Shown here piece after piece: positions 57,688 through 64,000 of a stretch of DNA of 64,000 nt. Made by a program: the position numbers and the translations under genes. Below the pieces are notes generated by a model. The model was not told where the DNA came from. It made no database searches and saw only the letters and a list, made by a program, of their open reading frames with translations. This stretch comes from Gari tellinella (taxonomy: Eukaryota > Mollusca > Bivalvia > Cardiida > Psammobiidae), in contig OV277864.1 in assembly GCA_922989275.2 (NCBI GenBank), positions 24,191,550 through 24,255,549 on the forward strand, in the 5' to 3' direction. The stretch's first letter is position 1. Every line of letters starts with the position of its first letter.

Positions 57688-57936
57688 TACAGGGGAGAAA
57701 ACGTTATTCTTTCCCAATAATCGCGTTTACGCTAAATCTATTATTTCTTTTGCAAACAGTTTGGAGCCAGATCAGACGCCGGGTAACCCGGCGTCTGATC
57801 AGGCTTCAAACGGTTTGCCACTCAGATTAAAATGAATATTCAGAATTTAAAAAATTGTCATTTCCTCAGATTTGTTGCAATGCGTTTGCGTTTCGTTTGC
57901 GTTTCAACGGGACAGAATTACTTTTTCTTCACTGTA
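57688..57936 (-). mobile_element. M1 element 37 bp before receptor exon 2
   Basis: TACAGGGGAGAAAACGTTAT to TTTTTCTTCACTGTA, hairpin tip CCGGGTAACCCGG. Because it ends 37 bases before the exon, the branch site is either in the short remainder or within the element itself. Confidence 0.85.
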
Positions 57937-57958
57937 TCTATTTGCATGTACTGTATTT

Positions 57959-57973
57959 TTTTTTTCATTTCAG
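57959..57973 (+). promoter_or_regulatory. Splice acceptor of receptor exon 2
   Basis: A tract of T's followed by CATTTCAG precedes ATACATCGC. Using this AG gives E-R-Y-I-A-I in frame with exon 1. Confidence 0.85.
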
Positions 57974-58730
57974 ATACATCGCTATAATACACCCTATCAA
58001 GGCCCACATCCTATGTAACAGAAGACGTATAGTGGTTGTGCTCGGTTGTATCTGGCCGTTTGCCTGGGTCGCTGGACTACCAACGTTATTCTTCAACAGA
58101 GTCAGACCTGGCAATCCCAATGACCCGAATTCATCGATCAAATACTGTATGCTAATGTTTCCCGGCAGTTCAAACTTCTATTTCATGCTGTTCAAGTTGA
58201 TCGAATCATTTCTGTTCTATATGGTTCCATTAACTGTTCAGTTGACATTATACGCGTTTGTAAGCAAGCATTTATTTATCGGCTCTGACAGGCTACACCG
58301 GCCGTACACAGTCAGAAATCACAATGGTACATCAATGGAGCGATATTCAGAAGCCATTCAAGCAAGAAAAGGCGTTGTTAAAATGTTAATAGCAAGTGTG
58401 ATTGTTTACTTTTTAAGTTATTCGCCGAATCAAGTTCTATTAATATGGAACACGGTAAGGCCGCAAACATTTCATGCGAAATGGTCGTTTCTGGTGTTTA
58501 CGAATATTGTTGCGTACATCAATTCAGCAGCGAATCCAGTTCTTTACAGCATTTTCAGTCAAAACTTTAGGGAGTGTTTCCGGAATATAATGTTTACGTG
58601 TTGTTATCCCAAACAGCCTCCAGTACGGACTATGAGAGCCGGTAGTTCACCTAGTACCTATAACACGTGCAGTACAGCAGCTAGGTACTGGCGTCATACA
58701 TCCCTGGCATCTGCAGTTACAGAAGTATAA
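57974..58730 (+). CDS. Class A GPCR (neuropeptide-type receptor), exon 2 (terminal coding exon)
   Basis: This exon completes Arg147 and encodes residues 148-398, ending in TAA at 58728-58730. It follows a T-rich tract and CAG at 57971-57973. In order: ERYIAIIHP at the TM3/loop-2 boundary; TM4 with W174 (4.50); loop-2 C205, which would pair with C122; TM5 with P232; a short third intracellular loop; TM6 about 281-305 with P298; TM7 with NPVLY at 334-338; the helix-8 start FRECFRN; and C356-C357 as possible palmitoylation sites. TM6 reads SYSP where most class A receptors have CWxP, so residue 6.48 is Tyr296. The protein ends T-E-V, a possible class I PDZ ligand. The 398-residue total is normal for the family. 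An M1 element ends 37 bp before the exon. Confidence 0.9.
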
Positions 58731-58742
58731 GCCTGACCATGG

Positions 58743-58883
58743 TTAACCCATTCGCGCCCAGTCGACTAGTTCATGCTTACATATTGATTAGTCAAATGTC
58801 ATTTTAGTTCTGTTAATTAATTCCTATGAGCAAACAGTGTACATGTACATGTATATATAGAACCGTAGGCACAAATGGGTTAA
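58743..58883 (+). mobile_element. M8 element in the receptor 3' region, hairpin deleted
   Basis: TTAA lies at 58743-58746 and 58880-58883. The ends are CCCATTCGCGCCCAG and GGCACAAATGGG. It begins 13 bases after the stop codon, so it would lie in the 3' UTR. The duplicate is at 61029-61169. Confidence 0.65.
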
Positions 58884-59013
58884 GAAAATCTACCACCTTC
58901 CACTGCCTTATCATGCAGTGGTTCTTTGAAAAGTTTGTATCTTCATCTGGTAATCAAACGTCTGATTAGGAGCCAAACTGTTTGATACTGAACACTCATT
59001 TCAATATTTCTTT

Positions 59014-59019
59014 AATAAA
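59014..59019 (+). promoter_or_regulatory. Candidate poly(A) signal of the receptor gene
   Basis: AATAAA lies 284 bases after the stop codon. A second AATAAA is at 59674-59679. The duplicate unit repeats both. Confidence 0.35.
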
Positions 59020-59227
59020 AAAGAAACATTTGAAATTTTAGACAACAATTGTTTAAACAGATGACTTTTCGGCAGTAAAGTAACTACATGTAAACTTCAC
59101 ATGAACAGCTGCAGACTTTACTACAGTAAAATTCATGCAACCTTGCAAGTTTAAAACTGCCCAAAGAAGTAAAAGACTACCGACTCCCATATGAATTTTC
59201 TGTCTAAGAATGGATAACAGGGTTACT

Positions 59228-59345
59228 TACATGTAACCCATTTGTGCCCACGATCACATATATGGGCATAATGCGGCGTCTGATCAGGGTCTACACTGTT
59301 TGTTGATAGGAATTTCAATATAAAACAAAATGAAAATGATTCAAA
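59228..59345. mobile_element. M8 element, partial
   Basis: TAACCCATTTGTGCCCACGA and the arm GCGGCGTCTGATCAGGGTCT, then GAATTTCAATATAAAACA. Repeated in the second unit at about 61515-61632. Confidence 0.5.
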
Positions 59346-59654
59346 CTGACTGGTTGATACTCGTTTCGAAATTGCGTCAGTCATACCTTTAACTAAATTT
59401 TGAAACGATATTGCAGACAACAAAATAAAAAGCAGACGGCAATATGGTGGTGCAGATAGAAAAAGCTCACGATAAGTATTTTGACATTGAAATGGTTAAT
59501 TGGAAACTAAGATAGTGAACTAGAAGTGTCATGGATCCTATGAATGGTTAGTATGTGCAATGTTTCGAACGACGAATGCTAAAGACGACAGCTTACTGAA
59601 ATAAATGAACAGTCAGTCAAAAAGTACAGAGTAATGCGACAGTAATGCTCCTAA

Positions 59655-60025
59655 CTTCAACCTTTTCACTCTCAATAAAGTCATAAAGAACATTTGCAAA
59701 CAGTTTTTATCCTGTCCATACGCCGAATAACGAAGGGTCTGATCAGAATCAAAACTGTTTGACGTAAAATCAAAACAAGTGACAAAGTTAGATTTTTAAA
59801 AGGCAGTTTTATATATCTGACGTAAAATCAAAACAAGTGACAAAGTTAGATTTTTAAAAGGCAGTTTTTATATATCTGACGTAACATCAAAACAAGTGAC
59901 ATATATATAAATCTGCCTTTAAAAATCAGACTTTGAAATGATATTGCAAACAAAACATTGAAACAGACGACAATGAAATGGTGAAGGGGTAAAATTCTAA
60001 CTATTAATTTGGCAGCAAAAGAGTT
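59655..60025 (+). mobile_element. M2 element with an internal 58-bp triplication
   Basis: CCTTTTCACTCTCAATAAAG, hairpin arms AACAGTTTTTATCCTGTCCA / GGGTCTGATCAGAATCAAAA, and right end AATTTGGCAGCAAAAGAGTT. The copy in unit 2 is 2287 bases downstream. Confidence 0.5.
59766..59937 (+). repeat. 58-bp tandem triplication
   Basis: GACGTAAAATCAAAACAAGT starts copies near 59761, 59819 and 59878. The third copy diverges after GTGACA. Confidence 0.75.
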
Positions 60026-60079
60026 AAAACCAAAATGGCAATATAGTGAAACCTCTGAAAACCGAACCCTTCTATAATC

Positions 60080-60254
60080 ATCCATTTGCGTCCAGTGGAT
60101 TATTCCATGTTTTTCATATTAGATTAGTCCATTCCTTACATGTATCTAAGGGTGCCTGGTCTAAATTTTCATTTAGTCTTTTTTACATTTCTACATGTAT
60201 AATGCGAAGTCTGATTAGAGTCTATACTGTTTGTCTATGGTCCATTCATAGTAA
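60080..60254 (+). mobile_element. M8 element interrupted by M1
   Basis: ATTTGCGTCCAGTGGATTAT, ATATTAGATTAGTCCATTCC and GAAGTCTGATTAGAGTCTAT match M8. The M1 end follows at TA. In unit 2 (62367-62541) the complete M1 is present and M8-like ATATGGGCGG follows it at 62801. Confidence 0.5.
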
Positions 60255-60259
60255 TACAG
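60255..60259 (+). promoter_or_regulatory. Possible cryptic acceptor supplied by an M1 end
   Basis: Splicing exon 1 to TACAG|T would encode S-G-E-S-V in place of R-Y-I-A-I and then rejoin the receptor at Ile152. The result has the same length and is in frame, but lacks the DRY-motif arginine. Use of this site is a hypothesis. Confidence 0.25.
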
Positions 60260-60272
60260 TGGAGAATCTGTT

Positions 60273-61016
60273 ATACACCCTATCAAGGCCCACATCCTAT
60301 GTAACAGAAGACGTATAGTGGTTGTGCTCGGTTGTATCTGGCCGTTTGCCTGGGTCGCTGGACTACCAACGTTATTCTTCAACAGAGTCAGACCTGGCAA
60401 TCCCAATGACCCGAATTCATCGATCAAATACTGTATGCTAATGTTTCCCGGCAGTTCAAACTTCTATTTCATGCTGTTCAAGTTGATCGAATCATTTCTG
60501 TTCTATATGGTTCCATTAACTGTTCAGTTGACATTATACGCGTTTGTAAGCAAGCATTTATTTATCGGCTCTGACAGGCTACACCGGCCGTACACAGTCA
60601 GAAATCACAATGGTACATCAATGGAGCGATATTCAGAAGCCATTCAAGCAAGAAAAGGCGTTGTTAAAATGTTAATAGCAAGTGTGATTGTTTACTTTTT
60701 AAGTTATTCGCCGAATCAAGTTCTATTAATATGGAACACGGTAAGGCCGCAAACATTTCATGCGAAATGGTCGTTTCTGGTGTTTACGAATATTGTTGCG
60801 TACATCAATTCAGCAGCGAATCCAGTTCTTTACAGCATTTTCAGTCAAAACTTTAGGGAGTGTTTCCGGAATATAATGTTTACGTGTTGTTATCCCAAAC
60901 AGCCTCCAGTACGGACTATGAGAGCCGGTAGTTCACCTAGTACCTATAACACGTGCAGTACAGCAGCTAGGTACTGGCGTCATACATCCCTGGCATCTGC
61001 AGTTACAGAAGTATAA
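60273..61016 (+). pseudogene. Duplicated receptor exon 2 lacking its splice acceptor and first five codons
   Basis: The sequence matches residues 152-398 of the receptor without a visible substitution, and the frame is open to the same stop codon. The duplication starts exactly at codon 152 (ATA). Upstream of it are the first 20 bases of an M1 element rather than the native acceptor and codons for R-Y-I-A-I. An in-frame TAA lies at 60252-60254, and no start codon would rebuild TM1-TM4. It is probably a dead copy. However, the M1 end supplies TACAG at 60255-60259, which could act as a cryptic acceptor in the correct phase. Lack of decay implies a very recent origin or an assembly error. Confidence 0.8.
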
Positions 61017-62559
61017 GCCTGACCATGGTTAACCCATTCGCGCCCAGTCGACTAGTTCATGCTTACATATTGATTAGTCAAATGTCATTTTAGTTCTGTT
61101 AATTAATTCCTATGAGCAAACAGTGTACATGTACATGTATATATAGAACCGTAGGCACAAATGGGTTAAGAAAATCTACCATCCTTCCACTGCCTTATCA
61201 TGCAGTGGTTCTTTGAAAAGTTTGTATCTTCATCTGGTAATCAAACGTCTGATTAGGAGCCAAACTGTTTGATACTGAACACTCATTTCAATATTTCTTT
61301 AATAAAAAAGAAACATTTGAAATTTTAGACAACAATTGTTTAAACAGATGACTTTTCGGCAGTAAAGTAACTACATGTAAACTTCACATGAACAGCTGCA
61401 GACTTTACTACAGTAAAATTCATGCAACCTTGCAAGTTTAAAACTGCCCAAAGAAGTAAAAGACTACCGACTCCCATATGAATTTTCTGTCTAAGAATGG
61501 ATAACAGGGTTACTTACATGTAACCCATTTGTGCCCACGATCACATATATGGGCATAATGCGGCGTCTGATCAGGGTCTACACTGTTTGTTGATAGGAAT
61601 TTCAATATAAAACAAAATGAAAATGATTCAAACTGACTGGTTGATACTCGTTTCGAAATTGCGTCAGTCATACCTTTAACTAAATTTTGAAACGATATTG
61701 CAGACAACAAAATAAAAAGCAGACGGCAATATGGTGGTGCAGATAGAAAAAGCTCACGATAAGTATTTTGACATTGAAATGGTTAATTGGAAACTAAGAT
61801 AGTGAACTAGAAGTGTCATGGATCCTATGAATGGTTAGTATGTGCAATGTTTCGAACGACGAATGCTAAAGACGACAGCTTACTGAAATAAATGAACAGT
61901 CAGTCAAAAAGTACAGAGTAATGCGACAGTAATGCTCCTAACTTCAACCTTTTCACTCTCAATAAAGTCATAAAGAACATTTGCAAACAGTTTTTATCCT
62001 GTCCATACGCCGAATAACGAAGGGTCTGATCAGAATCAAAACTGTTTGACGTAAAATCAAAACAAGTGACAAAGTTAGATTTTTAAAAGGCAGTTTTATA
62101 TATCTGACGTAAAATCAAAACAAGTGACAAAGTTAGATTTTTAAAAGGCAGTTTTTATATATCTGACGTAACATCAAAACAAGTGACATATATATAAATC
62201 TGCCTTTAAAAATCAGACTTTGAAATGATATTGCAAACAAAACATTGAAACAGACGACAATGAAATGGTGAAGGGGTAAAATTCTAACTATTAATTTGGC
62301 AGCAAAAGAGTTAAAACCAAAATGGCAATATAGTGAAACCTCTGAAAACCGAACCCTTCTATAATCATCCATTTGCGTCCAGTGGATTATTCCATGTTTT
62401 TCATATTAGATTAGTCCATTCCTTACATGTATCTAAGGGTGCCTGGTCTAAATTTTCATTTAGTCTTTTTTACATTTCTACATGTATAATGCGAAGTCTG
62501 ATTAGAGTCTATACTGTTTGTCTATGGTCCATTCATAGTAATACAGTGGAGAATCTGTT
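60273..62559 (+). repeat. Tandem duplication, unit 2 (2287 bp)
   Basis: This is the second unit. Its 3' boundary lies inside the intact M1 copy at 62542-62800. The junction with unit 1 shares only the dinucleotide AT between the M1 end and the exon, so it is a microhomology join rather than exchange between long repeats. Confidence 0.9.
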
Positions 62560-62800
62560 ATTCTTTCCCGTTTAAACGCAAACGTACGCAAACGCAAAGC
62601 ACTAAAACGTAGAAAAAAACAACTTTTGGACAATTCTGATATTTCATGTTTATCTTGGTGGCAAACAGTTTGGAGCCTGATCAGACGCCGGGTTACCCGG
62701 CGTCTGATCTGGGTCCAAACTGTTTGCACTGCAAATAATAGTTTTAGCGTAAACGCGTTTATTGGGAAAGAATACAAAATGTAACACATTCTCCACTGTA
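62542..62800 (+). mobile_element. M1 element at the end of duplication unit 2
   Basis: TACAGTGGAGAATCTG to CATTCTCCACTGTA, 259 bp because of a small insertion (ACAAAATGT) near the right end. Its first 20 bases are the source of the duplication junction at 60255-60274. Confidence 0.85.
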
Positions 62801-62814
62801 ATATGGGCGGATCA

Positions 62815-62885
62815 AGATCAGACGGATCGCGATCAGACGCCGCGTTATCCGGCGTCTGCTTTGGATTCAAACTTGTATTTGCAAA
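62815..62885. repeat. M2-type hairpin, partly eroded
   Basis: GATCGCGATCAGACGCCGCG and CCGGCGTCTGCTTTGGATTC. Confidence 0.5.
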
Positions 62886-63034
62886 CATTTTGAATCTAGA
62901 TTAGTAACGCGCTTGAAACACGTCTTTAAGTTTCTATTATTACTTTTAGTCTTAATTGAATATAGTTTGCAGACGACAATTTGACGGCAGACCATATCAA
63001 AGAATAAGATTGCACCGCAAATTGCAAAAATCAT

Positions 63035-63257
63035 TTAACCCTTTCGGTATAAAGCCGACTTTGCAATCAGTTTGGATCCTGATCACATGCCGAGTAACGC
63101 GTCGTCTGATAAGGATCTAAACTGCTCGACACTCGTTTCGATATTTCTTAATTCTTACTTCCTTACTTTGAATCTAACTTAGAGACGAGTTTACAGACAA
63201 CAAAGTAACGGTGAAGAGGTAAAAACCTCACGATTAATTTTGCACCGAAAGGGTTAA
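63035..63257 (+). mobile_element. M2 element, complete with TTAA on both sides
   Basis: TTAACCCTTTCGGT (63035) and ACCGAAAGGGTTAA (to 63257) are perfect inverted ends. The hairpin TCAGTTTGGATCCTGATCAC / GTCTGATAAGGATCTAAACT is intact apart from point changes. The clear ends make this the reference M2 copy. Confidence 0.85.
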
Positions 63258-63569
63258 TAAGGTCTGATGTCTGGTTAAAAGGTCGATTTCTGATATTGAT
63301 TTTTATTTCTAGTTGTCGATCAAAGATTGCTAGACACGACTGATTCTTTACCAATACAGAATTAATAAAAGAAATAACACCAGATTCACTTCTCATTTTC
63401 TTCCCGATAATTTGTTACAAGAATGTATTTCTATACTGAACATTAAAGGCTTAAAATCAGGTGTCATTTTCTGATTTTAATCTAGATTATTTTCTGAATC
63501 TTTATAGTTTTGAAATGTAAGATGTCGTTGAAATTCAGCCTAGTCAGCAATTGAGGTTGAATATGTCCG

Positions 63570-63819
63570 TACAGTGGAGAATCTGTTATTCTTTCCCGTT
63601 TAAACGCAAACGTACGCAAACGCATTGCACTAAAACGTAGAAAAGAACAACTTTTGGACAATTCTGATATTTCATGTTTATCTTGGTGGCAAACAGTTTG
63701 GAGCCTGATCAGACGCCGGATTACCCGGCGTCTGATCTGGCTCCAAACTGTTTGCACTGCAAATAATAGTTTTAGCGTAAACGCGTTTATTGGGAAAGAA
63801 TAGCAGATTCTCCACTGTA
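63570..63819 (+). mobile_element. M1 element, near-complete (250 bp)
   Basis: TACAGTGGAGAATCTG to GATTCTCCACTGTA. The hairpin tip CCGGATTACCCGG has one mismatch. Confidence 0.9.
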
Positions 63820-63868
63820 CAACATGCAATGGGTGAAACCATGTATTCCACGTCCAACTGGTAACCAT

Positions 63869-64000
63869 GAAGACATTTTTTCCCGTTTAAACACAGACCA
63901 AACGCAAACACATTGCCCTAAAACGTGTAAAATGGCAATTTATTGACAATGCTATTTAGTTCAATCTGATCGGAACACATGTGATGCCTGATCAGACAAC
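63869..64000 (+). mobile_element. M1 element, cut by the window end
   Basis: TTTTTTCCCGTTTAAACACA through GCCTGATCAGACAAC. The left end is missing and the right side continues outside. Confidence 0.6.

Larger units (their letters stand above)
21269..57973 (+). other. 36.7-kb phase-2 intron of the receptor gene
   Basis: Donor GTAAGT is at 21269-21274 and the acceptor tract with CAG is at 57960-57973. The intron interrupts the Arg codon of the E-R-Y motif (AG|A). It holds most M1 copies of the window, the 4.3-kb inverted-repeat transposon, piggyBac-like and hAT-like elements, a SINE fragment and simple repeats. I recognised no host coding exon inside it. A transcript spanning both exons would prove the join. 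Confidence 0.85.
57987..60272 (+). repeat. Tandem duplication, unit 1 (2286 bp)
   Basis: This unit runs from codon 152 of the receptor through the 3' flank to the first 20 bases of an M1 element. It is repeated directly by the next unit. The two appear identical except for one extra T in unit 2 (TACCACC here, TACCATCC at about 61180). Confidence 0.9.

Noticed and set aside
59223..59423. Open frames in the receptor 3' flank, present twice (also 61510-61710)
   Set aside because: They cover M8 sequence, and their repetition is explained by the 2.3-kb tandem duplication.

Overview
The window looks like nuclear DNA of an invertebrate animal, most likely a bivalve mollusc; genus is not resolved. 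It is AT-rich, has almost no long open frames, holds one intron-split neuropeptide-type receptor gene, and is packed with short inverted-repeat elements, a tRNA-headed SINE with a MetaSINE-like body, and LINE tails. The bivalve call is inference from repeat style and was not checked against any database.

The only convincing host gene is a class A (rhodopsin-family) G-protein-coupled receptor on the + strand. Exon 1 (20829-21268) and exon 2 (57974-58730) are separated by a 36.7-kb intron that splits the arginine codon of the E-R-Y motif. Joined, they encode 398 residues. A second, almost identical copy of exon 2 plus its 3' flank follows directly (60273-62559). It lacks the native splice acceptor and first codons because the duplication junction fell in the end of a transposable element.

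Most of the rest is layered transposons, labelled here by end type. M1: about 250 bp, TA target, ends TACAGTGGAGAA, many copies. M2: TTAA target, ends CCCTTTCGG. M3: TTAA, about 250 bp, a terminal palindrome plus a GATCAGAGGG hairpin. M4: TTAA, ends CCCATTACCCCATA, a GCAGAATGCGCC hairpin. M5: AAAGCAG/GCTCC hairpins, ends unresolved. M6: ends GGGACCCGTTTCATAAAACT. M7: ends CAGGGCTCCAGATAA. M8: TTAA, ends CCCATTTGCGCCCA. M9-M11: other hairpin elements. M12: TA, ends TACAGTGCTCCCTC. M1, M2, M3, M8 and M12 have unrelated ends but carry the same kind of central 60-67 nt hairpin, with paired changes on both arms.

Layout. 1-5000: scattered M1/M3, and a SINE with a perfect 12-bp target duplication (1347-1649). 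5000-7865: a LINE tail interrupted by two inverted-repeat elements, one of which holds a retroelement 3' end. 8200-20800: M1, M6, M8, a 5'-truncated LINE (12235-13850) and a 160-bp repeat array (15517-16325). 20829-21268: receptor exon 1. 21269-57973: the intron, with most M1 copies, a 4.3-kb TA-flanked inverted-repeat transposon (34548-38862) and several nested insertions. 57974-62559: exon 2 and its duplicate. 62542-64000: more M1 and M2.

No CRISPR array, operon, phage or free-standing RNA gene was seen.
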